Part shown: positions 24,575-36,973 of the stretch, in pieces
Layout of the letters: each line of letters starts with the position of its first letter
Numbering within the stretch: position 1 is the first letter of the stretch
Source: Liolophura sinensis
Taxonomy: Eukaryota > Mollusca > Polyplacophora > Chitonida > Chitonidae
Direction of reading: 5' to 3'
Length of the DNA stretch: 64,000 nt
Assembly: GCF_032854445.1 (NCBI RefSeq)
Contig: NC_088299.1
Location: 17,105,608 to 17,169,607, forward strand
The notes under the pieces: model-generated
Seen by the model: the letters and a program-made list of their open reading frames with translations, nothing else
What the model was told of the DNA's origin: nothing
The model's database searches: none
Position numbers and translations under genes: made by a program

Positions 24575-26344
24575 TGCAGTTAACAACGTTCATTTGTTCC
24601 CAGCTCAAAAATGTGTAGTCCAAAATACATCAGTTTAACAATTAAACTAACCGCAAAATCTAATTTATTGCATCGATATGTGTCTATATGTGTCTCCACT
24701 ATAAGAAACCACAGGTAAAATCGAGAGATACGGTAATGGTTTTTTGTCGTGACAACCAATTATCACTTGACGCTTTCAGCACTAGTGATTGACCAAGATC
24801 ATAAGGGCTTCTACAACATGGCTACTCGGAGTGAATTGTCCGTCAGTGCCATATCCAAAGAGCTGAACTTCATCTTGTTGACTTTCAAAATTTATAGAAT
24901 TTTCTACAAATTTTTCTGTGATAATTGTGTCCGATATCATTTTTCTATGTATATACGGTGGCAGACCTTATGGGCACGTTTTCTGTCTACCACACAGGAA
25001 AGTATGAAGTAATTCTATTTGATTTCACTGAAACGACCTTTGCCACTCGATACCAGCTGATGACCAAAGCAATGCTGAAGGATGTGAAGACAGTAAATGC
25101 TTAGTCGTAAAGAAATTATTAATACAAAAATTACTAAATGCACAGTAGTGTAAAATTTTGACAAAATGTTTTATAGGACAGATGAGTGTCTGTTAAAAAA
25201 CATCTGCCTGAAAATCTAAAAATATATTTCCGATCAGGCAGAAACACAATTCAACCCTGACATGTTCCACGTGTTGCAGGGGAGGCAACTCTGTGGGCAA
25301 TCTTTATAAAAAGCTCGCTAAAATTTCGGCTTCATAATGTCGTTATGATTACGAGAACATCCGGAGGGAAAGGCGGTCTCATCTAGGCGTTTTGCGTGAT
25401 ACGCCTACATGTAAGGTTTCATTGTCCGGTATAAAAATTTCGTCAAGCAATTGAAGATGTGAGGATTTGAAACCCATTATAACCTAATGAACGGCATTGA
25501 TCCAGGTGAGAGCTGTTACACTACTGTAAGAATTGCCAGAAAGGAACGGAGTTGATACATATTTTATTCCAGGCGCTGTTAATTATAGCCTGTCTTAATA
25601 ACGGATTATATTTGCTATTCTTAACAAATAACGCGATTTACAAATAAACAATATGTTGTTCTCAGCAGGATGTACCGGTGTGTCTAAAGCACACTTAAAC
25701 AATCAGGAGTAGAAAGCGTTTTTCTCCTGGAAATTACATATGTGTGTAATCTATTTGTGCTGTTCCCAATCGTGTCAGCTCTGTGATATTACATGCCAAC
25801 AAAAATACATCAGCTGACCTGACTTGTTATGATAACGTCATTAAACATAAATCGGTAACAGAAAACAAAAAAGTAATGTTCATTTTACAAAAACAAATAC
25901 AACACTCCTGATGCCATAGAGACGAAGTGACCTTGGGAACAATAGGTGCAGTTAACTGGTACAGAGGATAATGTTAGACGAAGCATGCCTGGCCTAAATT
26001 TGTAATGGTGTTGACAGCACGTACGGCCGATACGGCTTTGACAAGATGTTCCCTGAGAGCTCCGCAAAACGAGGCTTAACATCGGCCGTTGAATGACGCT
26101 TAAGTTCGAGGATCCGTAAACCTGACCCCTGTTCAACGCCCGTGGGAGGTCAGGACAGGTAAGTACCCTCATGAGATAAACTATCCTTCCAGGTGTCAGT
26201 CTTGGAGAGTTAGACAGAGTTTGTCCGTTAAGGACTAATGGGTGAAATTGTTGGCGCACAGCGACTGATGACGCAGGCATGGTTCACATAATTAAAAGAA
26301 CTATAACTTTCTGTGTTATGGTAAGTGGCGGCGTTATTGGGCGT

Positions 26345-26490
26345 CCAGGGCTTAGCCAATCACTGGTGCCGGTTCAACGCCCAAGTGTGACACAGTACGT
26401 CATAGGCACAGTCGTCAATAGACCATCAAGTGGCTGGTATCACGCATGGAGCTAATGGTTGGTTACTTTTACAAAATGGCGACGACATGT
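26345..26490 (+). promoter_or_regulatory. Possible TATA-less promoter (CCAAT, CRE-like and YY1-like words)
   Basis: A GC-richer patch holds agccaatcac, a CRE-like tacgtca and caaaatggcgac. It precedes a short open segment beginning MHNWKKAAING at 26517 that ends near a donor-like gtgaag. No gene is established downstream. Confidence 0.2.
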
Positions 26491-27884
26491 TTCGATTTGT
26501 GACAAACATTTAACAAATGCACAACTGGAAGAAGGCTGCTATCAACGGGGCTGATTTAGCAATTAATTTGTTCTTGTTGAAGTCGAATATTGTCAGTTTT
26601 AATCCTAAACTTCATCCACACGATCCGCTTCGTAACAGTAACGTTACATCACCGATAGGTGAAGATGAGGGTATGTTCCTCTGTCATACAGCTGGAACAA
26701 GAGCCTAGCATCTCCCCAGGATAAACCTCTACCCACGGGAATACCAGCACCCACGGGTACGTGAGTAGACCTTTACAGCTTGGTTATCATGCAGCAATCC
26801 TCCTACAGGAGTATTTATATACGTGTATTTTATTGCTAGAAACAAAAGGCAGATTAAAAGTCGCTTATGTATGAAAGTCAACTTTTTGCCGGAATTTTTA
26901 TTCGTATCATCAAAATGGATTATGTAACTGGTCAGTATTTGGTAAGCCGCCTGTCTCACTTTGAGCATGCTCAAACACGTAACTTCTGAATTAAAATCTT
27001 AATCTTTGGACTGGTGATTCCACTAAAAAAAACATTTCATGGCACAGGAAAGAAAATTTGAAAAATTTCAAAGTAAAAAATACCTAAGCATTACAATTAT
27101 TTTAATTAAAGAGAAACTTGCTACTTTGATGAGATTTTTAATAAAAGAGTATGACATGTAATTCCGATATATTCTTGAAGATACCACTCAGTGTGTCTAG
27201 CTCCATCGCTCGAGTTCAAGTCTGACTCTAGGCCCTTATTTCTTTGAATATAATAGTTTCAGTTAAAACGTACCTTTATGAAGATTAGAACCCAGTATTC
27301 ACTCATACTGGTGTACGGAAATAAGACTGTTTATGCCAAGCGAAGAAGGAATGCAAGTACTAAGGTTCAACACCGTTCATTCCTGACGTTGACTCCTTCC
27401 AGCATTTCTGCTTTATTGCCATACTACAGTTATATACAAGGTATTGACCTACAAGACGAACTGTGCGTCCCTTTAGCTTTAAGTTTCTGGAAATTTAGAG
27501 TGATTGTGACAGATGTCATGTTCAGTTACTGATTGTTAATGTACGGTTATTTCGATAAAGATTATGTATCACGATTTTGTTTACGGCGAAACGTACATTA
27601 TTTATCATGATTACAATTACACTTACGTTACTGTAGAATTGCTACATTGGCGTTTTATCCACACCTTTTCTTGCACTATATTTCGTAAAAAATTGTGACA
27701 GTGAACTTTCTTTACCGGTGCCACGTTTATAGTGCAAGTTTAAGACACTCACGATAATGCGCTGTACACTTAACTATTTGCATCTTTACCCTTCCCATCC
27801 AACAACATATACGATAATTAAACTATACTGTGAAATATTCATCTGATTTATTTCATTGCCTCATGATTTTACTCAAGACTTTTT

Positions 27885-28035
27885 GTACGTATATGGCGGT
27901 GACGGGTTTGGGCGGGTGGAAGAAACCGAAGTTCCCGGACAAAACCACTCCTCAAGGAGTTTCCCAGTCTGAGAATGGGATTAAACCCAGGGATTGAAAG
28001 CCACGCACCTGAGCTACTCGGCCACTGTCCCCCCG
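27885..28035 (-). mobile_element. Partial SINE with tRNA-like head
   Basis: In reverse, gtggccgagtagctcaggtg resembles a tRNA 5' half and gggtttaatccc a B box; gggtggaagaaaccgaag on the left resembles the second-family body. Confidence 0.45.
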
Positions 28036-28549
28036 CCACCCCCCGCTGTAAAATTGTCTCTGTTCATCCCAGTCTTTGTCCCATACGACGGTAAGGAGCA
28101 CGTCATGGTACGAGAATGATAACTGATCCCGATGTAACTCACGATCGCCATTGTTACCTCCGGGAAGCAGGTCCGTGTCACTTGACCTTTGAAAAATTTT
28201 ACTTCTGGTTATTTTATTGTCTGAAAAAAAAAGGATCCGAGGCTGATGGTTATCGATATACAGTAGGCCTACCATCGAATGATCATCCCACATTGACATG
28301 TACAGATAATTTCATTTCAGACAGTGTCTCATTTCCTGCAAACCATCTGTGTGTGGTCTGTATGGTCTAGATTGAGCAATGAAGGTTCAAGAATCCACTC
28401 TGGTCTTCACTGGTCGGCCAGCACCATCTTAATGTTTGCATCGTGATCACCTCATGCAGACAGAGATTTTATTACAATGTAATAGCCTTGAGTACCCATC
28501 TTGTTCCTAAGTGTCACAAAACTTTCCAGTTCATGCTAGATTTTATTTA

Positions 28550-28905
28550 ATAGTAGTTTACCGTCATATTCAAGAATATGTGTTGATGGCTGTCAGCTTT
28601 TGTGGGATCGAAACGGGAGTGCCCGGGGTGAACCACCGGCAAGTTGCTGACTGACATTCACACGTATGGCACACATATGCTCACCATTCTGATGGAGGAC
28701 AGGCGGTAAAGCTAACGAACGCTTGACTCCGCAGACTGCCAACCGAAAATCGTCGACAACTCATTGTCAAGAAGTAATCACGAACAGTTGGGGTAGTTTA
28801 ATCTGCAATGTTCGAGAATGGGCTTGAACCCCCACCTGATTTCTCCTAGCGATTGAAAGGCAATCGCCTTAACCACTTGGTCACGGCCTGCTCTTCCCTC
28901 ATGTC
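28550..28905 (-). mobile_element. SINE with tRNA-Ser-like head (second family)
   Basis: In reverse, gaccaagtggttaaggcgat looks like the 5' half of a tRNA with a long variable arm, and gggggttcaagcccattctc is the B box. The body runs left to atattcaagaatatgtgttg. About 350 bp, diverged. Confidence 0.5.
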
Positions 28906-28939
28906 AGCTCAAAGCTAGATGAAGTATACAGTTTATTTA

Positions 28940-30030
28940 CAGTGTGAAATTTAGAGTGTCCAGTTTGTCCTTATTATAGTGATAGAGTACCCAACAAAGT
29001 GACATTTAGAGTGTCCAGTGTGTCCTATTACAATGACTGAGTATCCTACAGCGTGACATTTAGAGTGTCCAGTGTGTCCTATTACAGTGATAGAATATCC
29101 TTCAGTGTGACATTTAGGGTGTCAAGTGTGTCCTATTACACTGACAGAGTACCCTAAAGAGTGACATTCAGAGTGTCCAGTATTTCCTATTACAGTGACA
29201 GAGTATCCTACAGCGTAACATTTAGAGTGTCCAGTGTGTCCTATTACAGTGATAGAATATCCTTCAGTGTGACATTTAGGGTGTCAAGTGTGTCCTATTA
29301 CACTGACAGAGTACCCTAAAGAGTGACATTCAGAGTGTCCAGTATTTCCTATTACAGTGACAGAGTATCCTACAGCGTAACATTTAGAGTGTCCAGTGTG
29401 TCCTATTACAATGACTGAGTATCCTACAGCGTGACATTTAGAGTGTCCAGCGTGTCCTATAAGAGTGACAGAGTATCCTACAGCGTGACATTTAGAGTGT
29501 CTAGTGTGTCCTATTACAGTGGCAGAGTATTCTACAAAGTGACATTTAGAGTGTCCAGTGTGTCCTATAAAAGTGACAGAGTATCCTTCAGCGTGACATT
29601 TAGAGTGTCCAGTGTGTCCTTATTACAGCGACAGTGTATCATACAGCGTAACATTTAGAATGTTCAGCGTGGCCTATTACAGTGACAAAGTATCCTTCAG
29701 CGTGACATTTAGAGTGACCAGTGTGTCCTATTAAAGTGGCAGAGTACCATACAGAGTGACAGTTAGGGTATCCAATGTGTCCTTCTTACAGTGACAGAGT
29801 ATCCTACAGCGTGACAATTACAGTATCCAGTGTGTCCTTCATGAAGTGACAAAGTCTCATACAGCGTGACAGTTACATATCCTGTGTGCACTTCTTACAG
29901 TGGCAGAGTACCCTACATAGCGACAGATTATCTATTGTGCGCTTCTTACAATGTTAGAGTATCCAGTTTGTCGTAGAGTGTGACACAGTACCCAGCATGT
30001 CGTAGACTGTGACACAGTACTCAGCTTGTA
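28940..30030. repeat. 54-bp tandem array with a 162-bp higher-order unit
   Basis: About 20 units around GTGACATTTAGAGTGTCCAG. Bases 29089-29250 recur identically at 29251-29412, so a three-unit block was duplicated as one. The right side is more degenerate. Confidence 0.93.
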
Positions 30031-30104
30031 CAATGAATCAATGAATGAATGCGTGAGGTCTTAACCTCATATGACGACGAGGAGTCATTCGGAGCTTGTC
30101 AGAG

Positions 30105-30240
30105 TATACAGTTTATTTCAAGCGTGACATTTAGAGCATACAATTTGTCCTCCAACGTGACAGTTAGAGTACACAATTTGTCCTCCAACGTGACAGAGTG
30201 CACAATTTGTCTCAGCGTAACAGATAAACTGTCAAGATTG
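30105..30240. repeat. Outlying degenerate units of the 54-bp family
   Basis: Three or four shortened units (cgtgacagttagagtacaca, atttgtcctccaacgtgaca) related to the preceding array. Confidence 0.7.
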
Positions 30241-30904
30241 TATTTTAATAGTGTATTCGAACACTGTAAGCCCTTCAGTGATTCAATACAATCTAATCAA
30301 ATTCCCTTTCCATTCATTTCTGCAGTAAAATGGATAGGTGTATAGAAACTTTAATGAGATACATACATAATACAGTATGTAGGTAACAGTTCAGCTCTAT
30401 GCATCGTGCACGAACATTTAGAAATAAGGATTTTGCCCAAGTTTTCTCATGTCCCCTGACTTATAAAAGATGTCCACAAAGCAGTTAATAGCTTCCGACG
30501 CACATGAATTATTTCGCAGGATCAAGGTGTATCTTGATGTATCAAGATGTATCAGACAGGTCAGCCAATTGACACACGATAAAAAATGAACTCGTTATTA
30601 CATGTCCTTCCCCGATTCAGTTGTTTGCTATTTAGCTGATTACATGTATATATCTACATGTATGTGATCTTCCATAATTAGAAGCAGAACATGAATTAGG
30701 TTCGTTTTCCGGGTAAAATCTCAAATAATCGTGTGCATCTACGCACTTTTATATGTTAATCGGTGTGTAACGTTTTCGCGCATGCGTCTCTCCTATCTAT
30801 GTAACATGATAATAGGCGGTGATAAATCCCTACTTGAGCCAGGTGTTGACATGTGTATGTTAGATATGTCATGGGGGGGGGGGGGGGGGGGAATAGGGGA
30901 AGGG

Positions 30905-31160
30905 AGTTACATAGAGTACACCCATCCCAATTTTCAACTGTCACCTGTAATTGCTACGATATTTCGCTATGCATCAAACGCCTTCCACGTAGGGTTCTAC
31001 TGGTGTGTTTCCCAGTTTGTCCAGTTTATATTAGTTACATAGAGTACACCCATCCCAATTTTCAACTGTCACCTGTAATTGCTACGATATTTCGCTATGC
31101 ATCAAACGCCTTCCACGTAGGGGTCTACTGGTGTATCGCGCAGTTTTTCCAGTTTATATT
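30905..31160. repeat. 128-bp direct tandem duplication
   Basis: Two copies (30905-31032, 31033-31160) beginning AGTTACATAGAGTACACCCA, with only a few differences near the 3' ends. Confidence 0.95.
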
Positions 31161-31307
31161 CACGTGATTATTTGTAACGAGTATTTGTAACTTGCTGAAA
31201 TGTTCAGAGCAAAACAACGTAGCTGACTAGAATAAACTTTATATTTAACATATACGATATTTATATGCATATGCTGTCCCCTGCACATATACGGAACATA
31301 TAGAAAA

Positions 31308-31332
31308 GTGGATCGTGGATTTCACGATCCAC
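31308..31332. repeat. Perfect 10-bp hairpin
   Basis: GTGGATCGTG, a 5-nt loop, then CACGATCCAC, followed by an AAATAAATAAAT run. Confidence 0.8.
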
Positions 31333-31416
31333 GACCGTGAATAAATAAATAAATATAGAAAAAAGTCATTATGAACGCTGTTACATTCCCACATAGGAGC
31401 GTTTTAATACTATACT

Positions 31417-31677
31417 GGGGCCTCCGTAGACGAGGTGTTTAGCACGCCACGCGGCGCAATGACCCAGAAGCCTGTGTGGTTAACAATGTGGTTGCTGTGA
31501 GTTCAAGTCCAGCTCATGCTGGTTTCCTCTCCGACTGTACGTGGGAAGGTCTGTCAGCAACTTGTGGATGGTCGTGGGTTTCTGCCAGGGTTCCTCCCTC
31601 TATAATGCTGGCCGCCGTCGTATAAGTGAAATATTCTTGAGTACGGCGTAAAACACAAGTCAAATAAATAAATAATA
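31417..31677 (+). mobile_element. tRNA-derived SINE (family 1), full length
   Basis: Head GGGGCCTCCGTAGACGAGGT, B box GAGTTCAAGTCCAGCTCATG, body TATAATGCTGGCCGCCGTCG, tail CAAATAAATAAATAAT. Confidence 0.88.
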
Positions 31678-32669
31678 ATTTTACAAATAATAAATAATAC
31701 CTTTTTCAGATTTAAAGACTATTTATGCAGCCTTTAGTGTTCATTCCTTAGAAATCATTTATCTTCTACCAATATGACCTACATTTTTACGTCACGTGGA
31801 AAAGTTCGTAAGGTACAAACAAGCTACCCGTTGTTTTATTCCGGTCACAAAAAAGCATCGGTCGTATATTATAAGTTAAATATTCTTGAGTCTAGTGGAC
31901 CCAACCATCTAACAAAGAAACAAACAAGCCACGCACACATGGTGGTACAAACAGTTTTATAGCTTCGGGTTCTTTCCAAGTCCAGATAGGGCTGGTTAGC
32001 GGTGAGGGTGTAAGATATGTATGTTCAAACAGAAACCTCAGGGTAGTAGGAACTGTTTCAGCCTTCAGCACACGAAACCTGCCTACATCTACTGTTCTGT
32101 TCTTATGCTGTACATGTACCTCTGTGTACACAACCTATTGAAACACACAGAAAACGAACGCTTTATCTCACTCTACCTGTGTTTCCGTTTTTTGGAGCTC
32201 TACCGTCGGGATATAATTACATGTACATGTATTAACCCCTCCTGTACAGTGATCTAAACCTTTGCACGGTATTCGTCCTTCATAGTCCCCATCCTACAAG
32301 CCTAATCGACCTCTACCGGTAGCCTGGGTGATATTCGTGCGGGCTTAGCATGAGGGTAGACCGCGTGAGTGTGTACAGTTTTAGCACATAACTATTCTAC
32401 TGTGACCCGTAACCTACAGGTGGGCTGTGGTCAGTGGTGAAAGTGACAGGTAAACAAAAATTCAAAAGACATTTTCTTTACCTTATAACCTAGCTAGCTC
32501 CATTATCACAATAGTATATACTGCGGCTGTCTTGTTCTGAAATGTGTCTAAATATACATGTATATGTATAAAAATACAAAAAAACTGACAGGTAAATGTG
32601 TATAACTGTATGTAACTGTGTATGGCGTTAATGTTGTTCTAATCCCGTGTCTTTAGCTGTAACTGTAAT

Positions 32670-33450
32670 TCAGGTCTGTCTTCAGGTGTAGGTGTAGTTC
32701 TAATTCCATGTATGCGGGTATAGGCGTAGTTCTAATTCCATGTATGCGGATATAGGCGTAGTTCTAATTCCATGTATGCGGATATAGGCGTAGTTCTAAT
32801 TCCGTGTATGCGGATATAGGCGTAGTTCTAATTCCATGTATGCGGATATAGGCGTAGTTCTAATTCCATGTATGCGGATATAGGCGTAGTTCTAATTCCA
32901 TGTATGCGGATATAGGCGTAGTTCTAATTCTGTGTCCTCAAACTTAACTGTAGTCCTAATCCCAAGTTTTCGGATATAGCTGATGTTGTAATTCTGCAGA
33001 TGTAACTGTAGGTCTAATTCCATGTCTTCAGGTGTACTTGTACATGTAGTTCTAATTCCGTGTCCTCAAACTTAACTGTAGTTCTAATCCCAAGTTTTCG
33101 GATATAGCTGATGTTGTAATATAGCTGATGGCATAGTTCTAATTCCATGCCTGCAGGTGTAGGTGTAGTTCTAATCCCATGTCCGCGGGTGTAGATGAAG
33201 TTCTAATCTCATGTCCGCGGGTGTAGATGAAGTTCTAGTCCCATGTCTGCGGGTGTAACTGTAGTTCTAATCGCATATCTACAGGTGTAGGTGTAGTTCT
33301 ACTTCCATGTCCTCATGTGTAACTGTAGTTCTAATTCCATTTGTCCAGGCGTAATTATAGTTTTAATTCCATGTTTTCAGGTGGAAGTGTAATTGTACTT
33401 GCATGTCTTCAGGTGTAAATGTCATCCCAGTTGCATAACTCAAGGTGTAA
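32670..33450. repeat. 32-bp tandem array
   Basis: The core 32700-32935 has about seven near-identical 32-bp units (CTAATTCCATGTATGCGGAT plus ATAGGCGTAGTT). Flanks on both sides decay into units of variable length sharing GTAGTTCTAATTCCATGT. Confidence 0.92.
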
Positions 33451-34514
33451 CGCATGTCCTAACGTAATCATAGTTGAAGTGTCCAGGTCTCCAAGAATAA
33501 AGCGATAAATTTCAGCTTGATGGTTTTTGATCAGGTTTTAATTCCACACCTGCCCATTCCCGCCTGGTACAGCTGGCCTGTTAAATTCTCCTTCACCTGA
33601 ACCCACTCTGATAAGGTCAAGCTTAAATCTTGACCCAATGTAGGGCAGTGGGCTGTTTTACAGTCTTAGCAGACTTAACCATAACGTCCCGGATGTATTG
33701 TAATCTCAACGAGAGCTACTTGATTTACAATCACTGAACAACGCGTATATCAGCTCCCCAGTTTTTCCAAACAGCCTGGATTCCTCATACAAAAATACGA
33801 TTTTGTTAACTTCACTGGCAAAGACAAATTAAAACAGAAACATAGTTTGAAAAAACCTCTCATGATTCTTTCACTATCTGTTCCTATGATGAAATATTCT
33901 GGAGTATGGGATTTAAAATAAATAAAAAAACCAAAGTTCTCAGCCTAGTGTATAACTATTTACTGGTAAGAACAAAACGACCATAGGCGAAACCCAAGCA
34001 GGCACCCTTCGCCAGACATCTGACGCAGGGAGACAAGATTCAAGTTATCAGTCACAGACTTATGGTTTCAAAAAGAAAAAGAGTTTTATGTGTGATCTGT
34101 GTATTTCTATTAAAAACGCGGTCTATCCCAGCCGGGTCTGAAAGCTACTTTTTGTCATTTCACATGTGTGAGGGATTGCGTATGTTAACAGCGGAGATGT
34201 CATGTTTTTTTCTGTAGCAAATGTTACAAGATTTCTTCACCAGTTTTTGTCGGTGCCTTAGCTAACCTGGGAATACTTCAGGTGAGATACAGCAAGTAAA
34301 TCAAATCTTCCAGGTGAGTAGGAGCTCCGTAGTCAGCCACCGGACCACCTACTTTGTGTGCGATTTCTTCTCGCTAGAGCGATTTCAGTCGTTCGCAGTT
34401 TTAGCATTTATCTGTAAGGACGTTCATGTCAAGCATGATTGACTGTTATGTACAAAGAGATACAGGAAATCTCAAGCTCCACTGTATTTTACACATATAT
34501 GTACGTACAATAAC
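33451..34514. other. Spacer upstream of SLC52A copy C
   Basis: Two donor-like words (ttcaggtgagat near 34278, ttccaggtgagtag near 34311) suggest a 5' UTR exon for copy C. Otherwise nothing seen. Confidence 0.3.
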
Positions 34515-34975
34515 ATATGTGGAAGACCATATCGAGCGTTGCAGTTTGTTACGTGCACATACATATACATATGGGGAAGACCATATCGATCGTCACAGTT
34601 TGTTACATGTACATACATATGCATATTAGGAAGACTATATCGAGCGTCACAGTTTGTTACGTGTACATACATATACTTATGGGGAAGACCATATCGAGCG
34701 TCACAGTTTGTTACGTGTACATACATATATTTATGGGGAAGACCATATCGAACGTCACAGTTTGTTACGTGTACATACAAGAATATATGGGGAAGACCAT
34801 ATCAAGCGTCACAGTTTGTTACATGTACATACATATACTTATGGGGAAGACCATATCGAGCGTCACAGTTTGTTACGTGTACATACAAGAACATATGGGG
34901 AAGACCATATCAAGCGTCACAGTTTGTTACGTGTACATACATGTACATATGTGGGGTACTATATCGAGCGTCATA
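34515..34975. repeat. 54-bp tandem array just upstream of SLC52A copy C
   Basis: About 8.5 units of GAAGACCATATCGAGCGTCA plus CAGTTTGTTACGTGTACATACATATACTTATGGG. It ends about 150 bp before the copy C coding exon. All three forward frames stay open because the unit is 18 codons without stops. Confidence 0.95.
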
Positions 34976-35128
34976 TAGATACAAAAACATGTGGAAGGCT
35001 ATATCCACACATGATCATAATAAAACATCATTTCAAGGGTTATTTATGGCAGAGTCAGGCTGACAGAATATTAAATTTATTAATGACTCACTTCTTTTCT
35101 CGTTCAAGGTTCGTGTTTGACACTGACG

Positions 35129-36874
35129 ATGCGATGCTGGAAGGTCTTGCGGGAGACGTCCCTGTTTGTCCACATCCTGGCCGCTCTGTTCGGCATCGGC
35201 TCCTGGCTGGACATTAATGGGGTTTGGGTGGAGCTGCCCATCTTGGTAGAGCACCTGCCCGAGGGGTGGAACCTGGGCTCCTACCTCATCATCATCATCC
35301 AGGTGGCGAATATTGGACCACTGCTCTACACTGTGGGGCACTTGTTGGCCCCGCGAATCGTCTCGGAGAGGCCTGTCGTTTTCATTGTGTTGTCCGTAGG
35401 TGCAGTCGCCTGCTTACTCCTCGCCTTCTTGTGGAACTGGACGACGGAGATCGGTGGAATGGAACATAGCACACCACTTCTCTTCCTCAATTTCTTTCTG
35501 GGTACCGTCGATTGCACCTCCTCTATCGTATTCCTTACCTTCATGTCCCTTCTTCAAGACGCCTTACATGACGTCTTACTTTATCGGAGAGGGGCTCAGC
35601 GGCTTGCTGCCCAGCCTTGTGGCGATTGGACAGGGGGTCGGGGTCATGTCCTGCAAGAATGTCTCTTCCGTCAACGCAACATTGCTGAATGGAACTTGGT
35701 TCAATGAAACAAGCTACTCTGTACAACCCGTGTACTTTCCACCGAGATTCCCTCCCAGAGACTTTTTCCTGTTCTTGTTCTTGATGATGGTAGTTTCCGT
35801 GAGCTCGTTCTCGCTATTGAACTTCCTCCCACACTGTAAGCGTGAACAGGTGTGCAACGTGCACGAGATCACGAAAGAGGACACGGAGGATTTCGTTAGT
35901 CCAAGTCTGTCTCGTAACAGCGGGTATTCCACACTAACCCAGCCAAACCTCAGGCCAGTGTAGACACCGCTCAGATAAACTCTGTCACCTATAACACATT
36001 CAAGGAACCCAGGGAAACAAAGACAAAAACGCACACATTGACAAATATAAGCGCATGTGAGTACGGGTTTCTGCTGGTGTTGACGGCCTGGTTGAACGGG
36101 CTAGGAAATGGGGCTTTACCCTCCTTACAGTCCTATGCCTGTCTCCCGTACGGCAATGAGACTTACCACCTGGCCGTGACGCTGGCTCAGATTGCTAATC
36201 CAGTGGCATGTTTTGTGGCGTTCTTCTTGGCGGTCACGTCCAAGTACACCATCGCTTTCCTGACGTTTTTGTCTTCTCTGGTGGCCGCGTACATCCTCGC
36301 TCTGGCCTCCCTCAGCCCCACAGCCGTCCTCGTCGGAAAAATTCCAGGAGAAGCCCTGGCGGTAAGTGGTTTTGAGTGTAAGAATGCTTTGGGAAACCAG
36401 AATTGATACTTCTGCACCACATCTCAAATAGTGCAAACGAAGTAAAAGGTACTCTTTGATTCCCCAGGTACCTAATGTTAACAGTGCCTTCGTGACTTCA
36501 AGCGTTCCAGCCATAGCACAGATCGTCATTATATAAAAAAAATCATATTGCGTTAAACAAGAATCAAAAAACAATCTCAGTTATTTTGTATAGAATAATA
36601 ACTCACAGGGAATGATATTACACATTTATTGTTTTTTCAGATACTGTCTCAAGTTCTGGCTATGGGATTGATCACCTACTCTAAGGTTTCCATAGCAACC
36701 GTGTGTCGTGGCGAGGGTCGGCGCGCGCTGATGTGGTTTGGTGTAGTCACACAGATTGGGTCACTTCTCGGTGCTCTGGTCACTTTCTTGCTCATTAATG
36801 TCTTCCAGCTCTTCCATTCCGCCCCACCCTGCCCACTGGAGGTTTACATACACAGCGAAAGTACAATAGAGTGA
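35129..36874 (+). pseudogene. SLC52A: SLC52A copy C: riboflavin transporter locus with two offsetting frameshifts
   Basis: Third paralogue. Exon 1 is 35129-36361 and exon 2 is 36641-36874 (donor gtaagt, acceptor gttttttcag), phase 0; an acceptor-like ttcaag ends at 35108. The N-terminus (FGIGSWLDINGVWVELP) reads in one frame, then family sequence continues in a +1 frame (TPYMTSYFIGEGLSGLLPSL, FPPRDFFLFLFLMM). Compared with copy D there is one extra base at CCC 35547-35549. The frame returns to the original between about 35918 and 35960, in the divergent hydrophilic loop, after which [20 protein letters not shown] and the last exon are intact. Only the two shifts interrupt it, so either the locus is a very young pseudogene or the shifts are sequence or assembly errors. 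A poly(A) signal lies 94 bp past the stop. If both shifts are errors it is a normal transporter. Confidence 0.85.
36362..36640 (+). other. Intron of SLC52A copy C
   Basis: Phase-0 GT-AG intron of 279 bp, at the conserved position. It has a T-rich tract before the acceptor and no repeat inside. Confidence 0.85.
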
Positions 36875-36967
36875 CACTAGCTCGTACCTTGCTTAAGTGA
36901 TGTGGGCTGCATGCTGGACTGTTGTACCATATATCAGCTTGAGGTGTATATTTGGTAAAAGTCTCAA

Positions 36968-36973
36968 AATAAA
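36968..36973 (+). terminator. Poly(A) signal AATAAA, SLC52A copy C
   Basis: AATAAA 94 bp after the copy C stop codon, in a plausible 3' UTR. Confidence 0.6.

Larger units (their letters stand above)
23979..27884. other. Spacer, mostly unique sequence
   Basis: Contains the SINE fragment at 24438 and the promoter-like patch at 26345. A 131-codon open frame on the minus strand (25885-26280) has no recognisable motif and is probably chance. Confidence 0.4.

Noticed and set aside
25885-26280. 131-codon minus-strand reading frame
   Set aside because: No recognisable domain, signal peptide or splice support, and it overlaps a promoter-like patch.
28925-30345. Possible CRISPR-like direct repeats
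   Set aside because: Units are contiguous with no unique spacers; this is a minisatellite in an animal genome.
34517-35063. Forward reading frames of repeated 18-residue units in front of copy C
   Set aside because: The 54-bp array is open in all three frames, which points to absent stops rather than coding.
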